From contig VZTG01004269.1 in assembly GCA_013397845.1 (NCBI GenBank), forward strand, positions 803,606 through 867,605: a stretch of DNA of 64,000 nucleotides, given 5' to 3'. Numbering within the stretch: the stretch's first letter is position 1; each line of letters begins with the position of its first letter. Positions 50,463-62,567 of this stretch are shown here, piece by piece. Position numbers and translations under genes: made by a program. This DNA is from Melanocharis versteri. Lineage: Eukaryota; Chordata; Aves; Passeriformes; Melanocharitidae. The notes beneath the pieces were generated by a model, which worked only from the letters and a program-made list of their open reading frames with translations, ran no database searches and was not told where the DNA came from.

Positions 50463-50522
50463 CATGGTTACAAGCTTTCAGCACAGGCCGCTGTGTGGTT
50501 GGACTGAGATTTTGTGGTATGT
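50463..50522 (-). CDS. DIAPH3: DIAPH3 (mDia2 formin) C-terminal tail exon, 60 bp
   Basis: Minus-strand internal exon. The acceptor is TTTCTTTGCTTTTGCAG|AC and the donor is AACCATG|GTAATG. It starts at the second base of a codon and completes the GAC left open by the preceding exon, so the splice keeps frame. It ends after the first base of a codon. It encodes LSPTTQRPVLKACNH preceded by DIPQN. This closely resembles the DIAPH3 segment that follows the autoregulatory domain in mammals (LSPMSQRPVLKVCNH from memory) and does not fit the DIAPH1 or DIAPH2 tails, so it fixes the paralogue. DIAPH3 nucleates and elongates unbranched actin filaments downstream of Rho GTPases, in filopodia, at the cortex and in cytokinesis. 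This tail lies after the catalytic FH2 domain. Downstream exons, if any, were not securely found. Confidence 0.9.
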
Positions 50523-50963
50523 CTGCAAAAGCAAAGAAACAATGGAAATGAAACACCTGTTTGAAAGTCACCAGAGTATTACAACATTACAAAGCAGAAG
50601 TTTAGGAATTTAGGAATTAGAAGTTAGGTATTTCTTGGAATAAATGACAGTTATATACCAGAGAAATAATTTGACTCAGACCCACTTACAAAGCAAGATA
50701 ACTCTTACTTCCCCCATACAACTATAAACCCTAAAAAGTTAAAATACATTTGGCTGTATTGAAAAGTCTTGTCATAATGATCGGGATATAATAAGTTCAG
50801 TACATTAATTTCCAGTCTTACTGACATAAGCAACAGTCTGAACATCCCTGAAAATTGTCATTGCACGAACGAATTAAACCTGACAGTATTTGAATTCTAG
50901 AGCACTGGACCCATAATGCTTTTAACTTTCTCTGGATAATATAATCTAAAATAGAATATTCAC
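50523..50963 (-). other. DIAPH3: DIAPH3 short intron, 441 bp
   Basis: A phase-1 intron between the autoregulatory-domain exon and the tail exon. The donor is AAAG|GTGAATATT (50964/50963) and the acceptor ends TTTTGCAG (50523). Both ends are strong matches to the GT-AG consensus. Nothing else is recognised inside. It is very short for a gene that has introns of many kilobases in other vertebrates. Confidence 0.85.
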
Positions 50964-51059
50964 CTTTAGACCTTGGTGTCCTTTTCCTTCGGTCTCGAAA
51001 AGCCGCACCTGACTGCAAGGCCTCCAACAGGCTATCCATCACTCCAGTCTCCTCACCTT
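50964..51059 (-). CDS. DIAPH3: DIAPH3 exon encoding the diaphanous autoregulatory domain (DAD)
   Basis: A 96-bp minus-strand exon with acceptor CTTCTCTCTCCTTTACAG|AAGG and donor TCTAAAG|GTGAATA. Both junctions are phase 1, so the exon is symmetric. The reading frame gives GEETGV, then MDSLLEALQSGAAF, then RDRRKRTPRSK. MDxLLxxL is the amphipathic helix of the DAD that binds the N-terminal DID armadillo domain and locks the formin closed. The basic patch after it strengthens that contact and is displaced when Rho-GTP binds. The sequence is highly conserved among DIAPH1, DIAPH2 and DIAPH3; the RTP after RDRRK and the following exon point to DIAPH3. All key hydrophobic and basic DAD residues are intact, so this looks like a live gene. 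The preceding exon (end of FH2 and its charged coiled tail) is not in the window as far as I can see. Confidence 0.95.
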
Positions 51060-52022
51060 CTGTAAAGGAGAGAGAAGGAACCCTCTTGGTTACCATAGCA
51101 ATATCAAAGCATAAAGAATAACACCAACAAAAGCCAATAATAATGGATACCAATGGTATTATTAAAACTATTTATTTCAAACTTTGACCAGTGCTTTAAT
51201 ATTTACAAATTGCTCTCACAATTAACCACAACAGATTTGGTCTTCTATAGATTGAACTAGGCCAAATTTCATTCCACTCATTTCACATTCCTCTTTCTCT
51301 ATATGGAGAGTCAAGCATAGTTTAAGTGAAATGTCATTTCACTCATATTTTCATTCACGTAGTACCCTTCTACAACTGCAAATAATCAGTCTCATGTCAG
51401 CTTTCAAGAGCTGTCCCTTATATGATTTGCTATATTAGACAAAATATCATTCAGTTGCTGTGATAAAAAGTTGACATTGTTTCTCAGCAGGGAGCTGAGT
51501 GAACAATATTGGTCTGGATAGGATACAGTGATATCCATAGGTAGTTTTAATCAAAAGCCATTTTCTGTTCACATTTAATAACCTCTGGCCAATACTAAAT
51601 AATTGATGTAGTTCAGGAAAATTCTATTTGTCGAATTACATGCTTATAATGCCTAATAATATATACGTGTATAATAACCCCCAAAAGAATTATGAATGTT
51701 ACTCTGAAATAGTAACCAAATGCAAGTCAAGTATTAAACACCCTCCTTTTACTTCCTTAAATAAACACGTCAGGAAGTGTTATATTTTTGAACCTTGTTA
51801 CCCATTGTATCTACGCATGTGAGGACAAAGAACAGAACTCCAGGGATTAACTATACAACAAAAATCTCCATAGAGGAATAAAGAATTCCATGACAGAAAT
51901 CTCATTATATCCCACTGGGCAAAACTCCCTAGGTCAACACACATCTTGGACAGAGTCAGCAGTTATCGCTAACAGTGAATATGCAAATCAGGATGTAAAC
52001 TACCCGGTGCCTATAACAAGAC

Positions 52023-52541
52023 GCCGAGTACAGGGGACAATCACTGCCCTGGTCCTGCTGGCCACACTATTTCTGATACAGGCCAGGATGCCATTGGACT
52101 TCTTGGCCACCTGGGCACGCGCTGGCTCATGTTCAGCTGCTGTCAATCAACACCCCCAGGTCCTTTTCCACTTTCCAGCCACTCTGCCCCCAGCCTGTAG
52201 TGCTGCAGGCGGTTGTTGCAACCCACATCCAGGACGCACCACTTGGCCTTGCTGAACCTCGTACAACTGGCCTCAGCCCACTGATCCAGCTTGTTCAGAT
52301 CCCTCTGCAGAGCCTTTCTGCCCTCCAGCAATTCAACACTTGTGACCCAGCTTGGTGTCATCTGCAGACTGACTGAGGGGGCACTCGATTCCCTCACCTA
52401 GATTATTGATAAAGATACTAAATGGGACAGGGCTCAACACTGAGGCCTGTGGAAGGCTACTCATGGCCAGCCATCAGCTGGATGTAACACTACTCACCAC
52501 CACTCTTTGGGCTTAGCCATCCAGCCAGATTTTTTATCCAG
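52023..52541 (-). mobile_element. CR1 LINE internal fragment, both ends missing
   Basis: About 520 bp of minus-strand CR1 reverse transcriptase. Read on the minus strand it runs from the 'CTGGCTGGATGGCTAAGCCC' block through 'CATCCAGCTGATGGCTGGCC', 'TGAGCCCTGTCCCATTTAGT' and 'GCAGATGACACCAAGCTGGG' to 'TGGCCAGCAGGACCAGGGCA'. The catalytic motif C reads SADDTKLG, with both aspartates kept and the usual aromatic residue before them changed to serine. Frameshifts break the protein. Unlike the normal 5'-truncated copies, it stops well short of the CR1 3' end at about 52023, so the 3' part has been lost. It is related to the plus-strand copy at 38.9-40.2 kb and lies in opposite orientation to it. 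Confidence 0.92.
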
Positions 52542-52858
52542 AAAACAGTAACCCTTAGTTCTTCTCTTTTCTCTATACTCTGTACTACCAGACTAGTTTT
52601 CAACCTTAGACAAAAGTGTTATACACAAAACCAAATAAGTGAAAATTAGCAAATTAAGCATAATTTTGTCTAACATTTATATATATGGCAGGTATAGAAT
52701 AAACATGAAGACTGAAATTCAGAATGGTTTTTCATTCTGCTTTGTGCTTGGTATAACATGCTTTATTACACTGAAGTTTGCTCTCTTATGACTAATGGAC
52801 AATCACAGCTATTAGTATGGCTTGGAACGTACCTTTTAAAAAATCACTCAGATTATGT

Positions 52859-52991
52859 CTTCAGCTTCCTATTTGTTTGTTCAGGTTTGGTTTTTGTGTT
52901 GCTTTCTTTTGTTTTGGTTTTGGTTTGGTTTGGTTTTTTGGGGGTTTTTGGTGGTGTTTTTTTCTTGTTGGTTTGGTAGGGTTTTTTTTGT
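52859..52991. repeat. G/T-rich low-complexity tract
   Basis: About 130 bp of TTTTGGTTT-type sequence with GGGGG and several GG runs and almost no A. Valine/phenylalanine/leucine-rich frames across it are artefacts. On the minus (DIAPH3) strand it is C/A-rich. Confidence 0.85.
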
Positions 52992-55900
52992 TAGTTGATT
53001 AACTTTCCTTTCTCCATCTGATGTCATGCAATTCTCTAAAATACTAATGTCTGGAATGAATATAGTCAGTGAATAGTCTCAAACCAATGTGATGCCTGAA
53101 GAAATTTTGAGCCAAGCCATTAGTTACATTAAGGAACATGAATGCTGGAGGAAAGCTTATAAGCATTTTGAGTAACAGTAATTCAAAAAAGACTGAATGA
53201 TATTACAGTCACCAAAATGATACCATTAATGTCTATGGAAAAGAATTCATAAGTTTTGTTTTAGGAAATAGGATTAACAGAAGAAAATTTTCAATGCTAT
53301 TTCAGAATGTCATCTGCTCCTCTTAAGCCTGTCCAAGACTACTACAGATTTCACAGTCATTTCAAAAACTTAACAATTTTCAGTATAAAAAAATCCGGGG
53401 TACTATAAAAAGCCTCATCAAAGAAAATAAAAAAAAATACAATAATGAAACAGAAATACTGCAAAATCACAACTTCTTGTAGTAATGCCACAACATATTT
53501 ACGGGCACTATCTGTTTTTCACACTTTTCTGAAATATTCTGGTAGTCACAAAGTGGATTATAGATTAGTGCTTCCATTGATGTGCAAAACAGTATTAGAA
53601 GAATAAACTGTACTAGATTGAAATTTGATTTAAAAAACTCCTCTAATACTAGTCCTGTATACATGAATGTACTGAAACAAGCTAACTACTGCAAATAAAA
53701 GCTTTCCCAGTTAACAATCTTTGTACCCAAAACATGTAGATGGCCTGGTTTTCAAACTCCTACCACTTCAGTAGGCTCCAAATTCTGGTTTCTAATACCT
53801 ACATCAGCAGTTGACTGGGACACCTTCCATCAAGTTATGCAGGTAACTATCAGTACCCACACTATTAATAATGTTGTCCGAGTGTCTATGATGGGAAGAT
53901 TAAGAAATGAGAGTCTACCATGCAGTATTTGAGAAATCTTTTAAATTACCTTGGGAGAGCTGTAAACAACATTGCTACCATGATAGTACAAGAGTCACAA
54001 ATACTGTTCAATATTAACACTTCCTATGGGACCTTTAAATCGGCTTTCACAAGCTGCTGCAGATGACTGGCACCAGTCCCAACTGGCTTCCTAATTAGTC
54101 AAGTGTATTAATCTTTTGACATCATACTACTAAGAATTCTAGTTGGCTTGTCCATAGCTACATAGCCCAGAGTAATTCCTTTGAGAAAGACACCCTTTTA
54201 TGATTTAAATGATCTCTTTTCCCACAATTGCAGAATAGAAGATTTAAACACTTTTTAATATCATACCTAATTAAAACTCATACAACTGTCTTTTAAATAC
54301 CATCTAAAGGAGAAGTAAACTTCCCAAAGTAGCCGGTGAGTCTTGCCCTTGACATTTCAGTGCCAAGTCAGACATAAACTACCTAATTTCATAATTACAT
54401 CTTTAAAAATGTTAAGAATATTAAAGACCCTTCTCTTCTAGTGCACTGAGTATCATTAACTTTACATGTACACCTATAATGTCTAATAATGATAGCAACA
54501 GACACTGAAGTTAGTAGTGACACCTGCATTTTATGTACTTATTAAAGAACAAATTATATATACCGTAATTCCAGGAGCAGTAGTCATCTGATATGATAGA
54601 ATCACAAATATCATTAGCAATATGGTTTTATAAAAAGACTGTTGTAACAAGATTATTTTGGATGAAAAATGTTTTGTTTTTACAGTTCCCCTGAACCTGT
54701 CCAATATAAAATAAATCACAGAACACTAGGTCTCCAAAAGTTCACTTTACCAGGAGAAAACACAATAATACGCCTGTTTCCTCTTTCAAAGAATCAAAGC
54801 TTTATTCAGCTACTCCTCTCACAAAAGAAAATACTAAGAAGTTTCAGAAAAGCAAACCAGGGATTCTTTAGCACAGTTTCAGTTGATGTTGCTTACTCAA
54901 TCTGTACACTTAAGAGATTTAGCTACAGCAACTTTGACTATCATCTTCCACCAGTCTTTATTTATGGCATTGCAACTACATGCAGCTTTTTGTTATACTG
55001 TAGCTAATGAAAAGGACCAGCTCCTAAAGTCAAACACTAAGTTTCATGTGAAACTAAAACCACACAACTTGGACAAATATATACATTAAAAAGAGACCTT
55101 ACAGATTCTATAGCTGTTATAGAAGGAAAAGGGTGCAAAACCTCAAGGGCTACTCTCGAAGTTATCTGGATAGCCAAGTTTAATTATCTTTGTTTCATCT
55201 TTGATGTAACTCCATGGCAGCACTCAAGCCTTTATATAATTTAACAACAAACTTGGAGTGCTGAAGCTATCGGATTTGTTTTTCTTGTCTTAAGAATAAA
55301 ATCCTCTCAATTCAGCAAGTACCAGAATTGATACTTTTTTACTCTTGTTTGCTAGAATACAAACTGCTTTTTTTTCTTCCTCTTCAGCTCACGACATAAT
55401 TCAAGTTAGATATACTGTACCCAGTTTTTGATTGACTAAAATGTAAACCCTTCACAGCCTACTTCCAGGTTTAGCTCCATCATGTCTTGTGCATTTATGT
55501 ATAAAACTTTCAGAGGCAAATGATTACCAGGTTTGGGACAGTGACAGCTGAGATGTTTCCAGACTATTTGCACAAGGAAGGAAAAAGGAAAGTTACATCT
55601 TTTAACTTTATTAATGTTGTACCTTTGCTTTAAAGACATCATGGAAAGTCCTTTATATTTGTTTGTATAGGACTGATTTTGACTAGTACAGCCTACAAAG
55701 CATTGCTCAGATGACTAAAGGCCTCCACCTGAGTAAAATTTGAAGTAACATTCTATGAACAAAGTCACAAGAGGAAAGCTTTAGCCATGTGTCATTTTGA
55801 ATGAGTTAGGCTCCAGGAAGCAGAACAGCAGATCACAGAAAGGAAGATAATTTAGACCATCAGTGCAGCATGAGCTCCAATGTTTTGGATGTGGGTTCCA

Positions 55901-57424
55901 TTTTTACAGTCTCAGAGTGTAAGGCAGCCAGATTCTGTGCAGTATTCATACTGTTGACATGAACAATTTCTAGATCTTGCAGCCATAGGTATGATCAGGG
56001 CGGAAGACTTTTTGAAGGCTTTTACATTATAAACATAAAAATGTAAAGCAACGTTAATGTTTCAATGTAACATGTCTAGCAATGACTACTTGAACTCTGA
56101 CTCGTCTAATGAAATTCAGATACAATTTTAAAAAATAAATGGTGGGTCGATGATAAGAGCAACTTTGTCCCGAAAACACATAGGATATATAGACTGCAAC
56201 TTGAACTTGTTCTAGGCTTTGAACTTTTTCTGGTAAAAGACATAGCAGCAACCAAATAATCTTCATCGACAGGTGAGTTAAGGAATACATGACTATCAGT
56301 TTGATTTTCAGTAACAGTACACAAAGTAGAGCCAAGACCCAGAACAAAGGGGTTCCTCTGACACGGATAAAATTTTGGAAGAACCTTGTTACAATACAGT
56401 AAGAAAAAGAAAATTTCCAATGTACAGTTACAAAGCAGAAACAGCTGCCAAGTGTACCTTGGATGGACTGGCTGAAAGGACTGCTCCTTTTAGATTTAGA
56501 AGCATTAAATCCAACTTCATAAAAATATCACTATTTGCAGTGACTTCATGGGAAAGACACGTAACAGCCCTTCCCAAAAGTAAAACACATGCATATACCT
56601 CATGCTGCACATCAACCCTCTAGTCCAGTATCAGAAGAGTTACATTTCTTACTTATGCCCAACATGAAGTAGAAAGCTTTTAATAGTGCTTCAGAGCCCT
56701 TGGCAAGTATGCACTGAAAAGGTATGATTTCTCCAAATGACTGATGCACCCATTCCATAAATCTAGCTGAAAAGAGTAGGTTTCATGCCATCTTGTTTGC
56801 TCTTGATAAGCCAGTCCATTGTTGAGCTGTCCTAGAGTGCTTTTATGGTTTAGAAATAGATACATTTTGTCTCTAAGCATGTGAACAAAGAGGGCTCCAA
56901 GCTCCAGAGAGCTTAAAACAAGTTAAATTCAAACTAAAACTCCACCTTTCATGAACTCTGAAAGACAGCTGTTCCTGTCAAATCAGCTGTTGAAATTAAG
57001 TTTGGTACCTACACAAACTTAATTTAAGATAGCTCATACCGCAAAACCAAAAGGTAAACTATGGTAAGAGGTGGTTCTCCTCCCTCTGTGTACAAAGATA
57101 CAAAAATACTTCAGTGGCATAAGGTACCAATTCCTGCATTTCACCTGGATTGCAATTTCCCATTTAAGTAATGGGACTGAGAGTGAAATCATCTTAATAT
57201 TGAGCTTTTTAATAAAAATGTTAATAAAACATTTCTGATGTTCATTGTGAGTCTGTAAGTCCCTTCTTTCTATGACAACAGAAAAAAGCCACTGTAAACG
57301 CACATAAGAGTTTTCTACAGAGATTATCCAGTTTTATTTATATTGGTGCCAGATCCAGTAAAATGACTGTCAGAGCAAGTGTTTCCGAGACAGATCCAGG
57401 TAAACTGGACTTATAAAAGAATGA

Positions 57425-58190
57425 ACAGAATGCCAAGCCTCTGAAGTGGTGTACCCCGGGACTTGCTACTGGGGGTATTATTTATTACACCTTCCTTCAT
57501 GACCTGAATGATGGGATAGAGCGCACTCTGATCAAGTTTGCACATGGTGCAAAATTTGAAGTAATGGCTGACCCACCAGATGGTTGTGCTGCCATGCAGA
57601 AGAACCTTGAAAAGTCAGAGAAATCGGCACATAAGCATCCTAATGAAATCCATCAAAAGACCTGTACATAGTGAGGTGAAACTTCATACAGGACCACAGG
57701 TGGGGGGGTGCTAACTGGCTGGAAACCAGCTTAAAAAAATAATTGGAGATTCTGGTGGAAAACATATTGATCATGAGTCAGTATTGTGACTCTGTGGCAA
57801 AGATGACCAAAGAGAAGCATTGCCAGCAGGTCACGAGAGGGCATCCTTCCCCTGTACTCAGCACTGGGGAGACACATCTGCAGGACTGAGTCCAGCTCTG
57901 GGGGCCCCCATACAAGGGAGACACAAACATATTCAAGCAAAGTCAAGGGCCATGAAGATGCTAAAGGGATTAGAGCATCTCTCATATGAGAACACACTGA
58001 GAGAGCTAGGACTGTTCAGCCTGAAAAGCTAAGGCTCAGGGAGATCTTAATATATATAAACACCTGTGGGGAACTGTGTGGGGTGTAAAGGTGACTGTGC
58101 CAGACTCACCTTAAAGATGCTCAGAGAGGATAGCTAGTAGACAGTGAGCACAAACTGATTACAAAGAGGTTACCTTTTCATTAAGTCCAC
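57425..58190 (+). mobile_element. CR1 LINE fragment, reverse transcriptase and C-terminal region
   Basis: About 760 bp of plus-strand CR1 that follows a common avian subfamily block by block: 'GATGGGATAGAGCGCACTCT', 'CTGCCATGCAGAAGAACCTT', 'AGCATTGCCAGCAGGTC', 'CATCCTTCCCCTGTACTCAG', 'GAGAGAGCTAGGACTGTTCA' and 'GGTGTAAAGGTGACTGTGCC', then fading similarity to about 58190. Motif C, normally FADDTKL, has become FAHGAKF, so the active site is lost. Many frameshifts are present. The 3' untranslated end and octamer tail are absent or unrecognisable. It is inserted in the DIAPH3 intron, antisense to the gene. Confidence 0.92.
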
Positions 58191-58788
58191 TGAATTTTGC
58201 ATACACACCTACTCTCTCACCAACTCAACAATACAGGATATTCTAGTAAATGCATTTTATATATTGCATTACCTGATAATATTTTTTAAAGCCAGTTTAA
58301 AGACTCAGTCTTTTCATAGCCCTTTTCCTCTTCATTTAGGATGCTGTGCCTTTTTAGTAGGAAAAAAGCCTGCTAAATTGAGAACAATGCTAAGTTTCTT
58401 TTAGTTTTATTTAACCGCTTATAACTAAAACAGATCAGCCTTATGCACTCAGATTATCTAAGGCTATGATTTGAAAGGACAGCTAATAGCAAGAACTATT
58501 GATTACATATGAAGAAGTCAGCCTACATGTTTTATTATTAATAAGTTTCCTGTTTTCTTTACACATCACAACTCCAATGACACTGACAAGTATACAACCA
58601 ATCTGCTTTCCAGACTAGCCAATAACTAGTATTTTCATTAGTTTTCTTTCACAGAGGGAAAAAATACCAACATCTATTATTGAGATGAATCAATTACAAT
58701 TTCATTTCGAAAGCAGTAAGAACAACTATAGGAGCATTCTTAATTGAACATAGCTTCTAAAAGAATATACGGAGCTGAACATAATACA

Positions 58789-58808
58789 CCTGTGTGGGTG
58801 TGTGTGTA
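58789..58808. repeat. (TG)n short microsatellite
   Basis: An imperfect run of TG units, TGTGTGGGTGTGTGTGTAC. Minor. Confidence 0.75.
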
Positions 58809-61149
58809 CACCTTGTCTCTTGGTTACTGTGTGCCTCCGAAGGAGCTTATTGAGCACAGTACTGTTTCTGTTTAAATTTATAAACAGCCAATAGATTAGA
58901 AAATATACACAATGATTACCCATACTGAAAATTGTGCTAGAGATGAGGGGCTCAAGGAAATTTTCAAGTTAAATAATGCAGTGGAGTGATTAAGTTCTGA
59001 CCAGATTACATGACTGAGCTTACTCTAAGGAAAACTTCTGGACAGCTTTGGGTGGGAAAGACCCTTTGGTCTTGGGCTGGGTAGCTGTAAATGCACAAGA
59101 ATGCCCAGGAAAATCAGACCAACAGCCCACCTACCCCTGCATCCTTTCTGCACTAGTAGCCAATAGCAAACATCTATACAAAGGACAGGATAAGTATATA
59201 ATTACATTTCTAGAATGGTCTCTTGGTCTCCAGCTGTTCGTGATTCAAAGACTTTGTATTTGAATTTAGTAGCCTTCAACAGAGAGAAGCTGCCAGAGAA
59301 ATCAAGTAACTTTTGTCAGCAAGCTTCAGAGCAAGAATATTTTGGTATGCAGCAACAAGACTGCACTTTGGTACAACCACTGAGGTATTGCTGAGTGAAG
59401 ATAAGCGTCATAGCCAACAGCATAGAAATAGAAGCAGCAGCAGACTCAGTTTGAAGGAAGAGTCAGAGACATGACCTTCCCATCAGCTAGCTTTCCAACA
59501 ATTACAGAGGAGGTTCTTGGCTTTTTTACAACCTTGGACTGAGGAAAGTAAAAATAAAACATATCCTCCCATGCTTTGGTAAGGATATTTATTCCTCCTT
59601 TCCTCTGCAGCTTGAGAGAAGAAACTTTTGATGGTACAGGAAAAAACAGAGAGAATAAAACCATCACAGAGCAGGAGTGAGAGTTTGAAGGACTCTGATG
59701 TCTACCTCCTTATAGAGGAGATGTGAGGTAGTATTTGGAGTAGGAGATGCCTACTCAAATCAAAACCTACTATCTGTATAAATGTTAGAGCTCTTAATCC
59801 CAAAGACGTCTCTAGAGATTGTAATTGTTTTTCATGGTAATACCATTTTATGTTTGCAGCATTGTTTTCACATTTGTTTAGAAATTTTACTGCTATAACA
59901 TAAATGGCAAGCCTCATGAGAATATTCATCTACAGACATTACTTTATCGACCCTTAATTTTTTCAACAGTTCTGTTTGTTCTGATTATTTTTCTCTCTTC
60001 CAAATGCAGCTGCTATTTATTTTTCCCCAGTCTTTGTGCAAACCTCAGTTTCACAAACACTTTTCAGCTGCTATCTCCAAAGATTCCACTTCTAAGTAAA
60101 ATTTTCAGAAGGAAAATAATTGTTTCTTCTAAACAACTTGCTCTTTTGGAGCTACTACATAGTACAAACTAATAGCAACTGCTGCATTCTGAGCCCCTGG
60201 GCTGCAAATAAGTGCAGGAACCTCCATGTTCCAGAAGACTTAGCACCTTCGACACCTTGTTAGAGCATGACCCGTGACTATTAGTTGTTGATTAAACTAA
60301 TATACATTTAGATCAGTTCTATTTTTTTGCACTAAAAACATCCAATTCTGTGAACAGACAACGTTTTGCTGTATCTCATCTTTTGCTGTGGCTTCTTCAG
60401 ATGTTTTACATCAGATGTATCACATTGAGTCTTTTAGGTTTTTTTGATTCAACATCCCTGTATTTTATCATTCTCTGGAACCTTTTTCAAGCATGAATGC
60501 ACCAATTATTCTTGAGGGAACATCTGTTCTTGGTAATTTACCCAGATTCATACTTTACTGTCAAAACAATACAATTGTAGCTGAAAAATAACCTCTATGC
60601 TTAGGGAAGTATCAAGTGACATCTCCTTTCTGGTGGATTTGTGGCTAATGTCTGTCACATCTCCTTCCTCATATGCATGACTTTTTTTTTTTGTAAAAAG
60701 ACATTAAAAGACATTATGCAAAAATTAGATGTACTCTCCAAACTCGTCATGGGCTTACTACCAACTGTCCAGTAAGTATTAACGTGAGTACTGAGCAAAC
60801 AACTCTAAAAGGTCCCAGAGTTCTTTCCGCCATTGCAATTTAACGTAAGAGGAAGAGGTTACACTCCTCACAGTTACGGAAAACAGTTATTTCCCACTGG
60901 CCTCCTAATCAAAATGGTTCTTAAGAATGAATTCAAATAACAGAAAGTGACCTCAGGAATCCTCTTGGTGAAGAGGGTACAATTTGAGAATAAGTGAAGG
61001 CAATCAGGGAACAAGAGGAAAAAGTTATCAGCACCAGGGAGGCACTGACTTGAGTGGAGCACTTGAAATTCCAAAAGGGGAAACTCCCTGGAAAAAATAA
61101 CTTACACAAAATGCTTGTTGGATATTAATATTATATCCTTAGGACTTCT

Positions 61150-61165
61150 TTATATATATATATAT
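61150..61165. repeat. (TA)n short microsatellite
   Basis: About eight TA units inside the DIAPH3 intron. Minor. Confidence 0.8.
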
Positions 61166-62553
61166 CATTGTCAGATCTTTTGTCCCCTTTACAGTAAACT
61201 TAGTTGAATGAAACATATTCCGATATAATTTTATAAAGTCTTCCTATCGGTAACACCTAAATCCCCAAAAGCTAGTAATATACCTACTATTGTCCAAAAA
61301 TCTATATTTTTTTCAGGATAGTAGCCCAGCAGACATTTTAAAACAACAAATTACCAACATATGTTAGAAACTAATGATGTCATTTCAGTGACTTTTGCAG
61401 TCCTTCCCTCCCCTCAGGGGAAAGAAATACTCTCGAGAAGTATTGAATCTCTTACTCCAGTGAGAACACATTAATAAAATGAAGGCCTTATGAACTTCAG
61501 CTAAGCAGGCAAAGTAGGGTCTTTGAGGGTACCTACTAATATAAATAGCTTTGGGGATTTTCTAATTTATTTCAAAGGCAAGCATTTTATCTCTTGGAAT
61601 CTGAACTTTTATTACCTAATTACATTTACTACTTTCATTGTTTAAACTATCAGTACTGGGATCCATGGTGTCCTTTTGTTTTGCAGAACACTACAGAACT
61701 AATGAAAATATTCATATTGCTCAACTTAGCAGACAATAATAAAGTAGTAAATATTTGAAGAACCAAAGTCTAAAATGCTCTCAGCAAGTTTGTGAGACAG
61801 GAATGCGAGGGGTTTTTTTCCAAAATGAGATAAACAATATAAAACCCCTGCAAAAATAAATGCTGCAAAATTGACTGCAAATAAGGTCATAACTTTTTAA
61901 ATGAACTAAAACTTATTTAAAACCAGATCACTATGATAAAAATGAAACTGAATAACACAACTGAAAACAAACTAATATTCTATACTGGAAATCAGATGTT
62001 CCATTTTGGCATTACTTCACTGCTTTTATGCAAGAAAAGGGCAATCTTTGTAAATAACCAGTGATAAAAGTGGCTTGTTACTTAAACAGTATTCAAAGTA
62101 AGACACAATGAAGATGCCACAATGATGGAGTTCTCAATTATATTACAATAAATTTAGCTGCTATTATCTCAGCTATAAAATTCTTTACATTCTGATTAGA
62201 TCAAAATAATTGATTGGTGTGCTTCTACTAAGAATCTGAACAGCATGAGAAAGTACGTATCTGAATGTTAATAGTATGCAGACAAGTGGCATTTACATAA
62301 AGATCCCCTTTCACTGGCTGTTTACCTTTGGAAGGATAGCGTGTGATAGTTTGATCTGGCTTCACAAAAGCAAGTAAAGCATCTCATGATGAATATTATT
62401 TTGTAGTCCAGAGAATATTTAGAGGACAGATGTCATTAACATAAATTTCAAAATGCTAAGCATCACTCACCACTTAGTCAAAATATTTACTGAATTCTAC
62501 TTACTTTTCAAGTTCTATTATTCTGTGATTCTATATTAAGTTTTTGTTAATGC

Positions 62554-62567
62554 AAAAAAAAAAAAAA
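62554..62567. repeat. poly(A) run
   Basis: About 14 A residues, lying 30 bp past 'TTATTCTGTGATTCTATATT' (about 62519-62538). That string resembles a CR1 octamer tail, but the body upstream does not match CR1, so no LINE is called. Confidence 0.75.

Noticed and set aside
50818..51153. Treating the full 111-codon minus-strand frame as one protein
   Set aside because: Only the part from 51059 to 50964 is exonic; the flanks are intron sequence read through both splice sites.
55360..55400. Minus-strand basic frame (ELKRKKKKQ)
   Set aside because: Bounded by stops only 18 codons apart and lacking a convincing acceptor. A result of a poly(T) run.
58255..58365. Minus-strand segment with AG and GT ends and a charged frame (NEEEKGYEKTES)
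   Set aside because: It looked like the missing FH2 C-terminal exon of DIAPH3, but an in-frame TAA lies before the donor and the sequence does not match formins.
59446..59667. 73-codon minus-strand frame within the DIAPH3 intron
   Set aside because: It looked protein-like (KPRTSSVIVGKLADGKV), but there is no known family and no paired splice sites. Length is within chance expectation.
62515..62540. CR1-like octamer tail (TTCTGTGATTCTAT)
   Set aside because: The preceding 100 bp do not match a CR1 3' untranslated region, so the similarity is too short to call.
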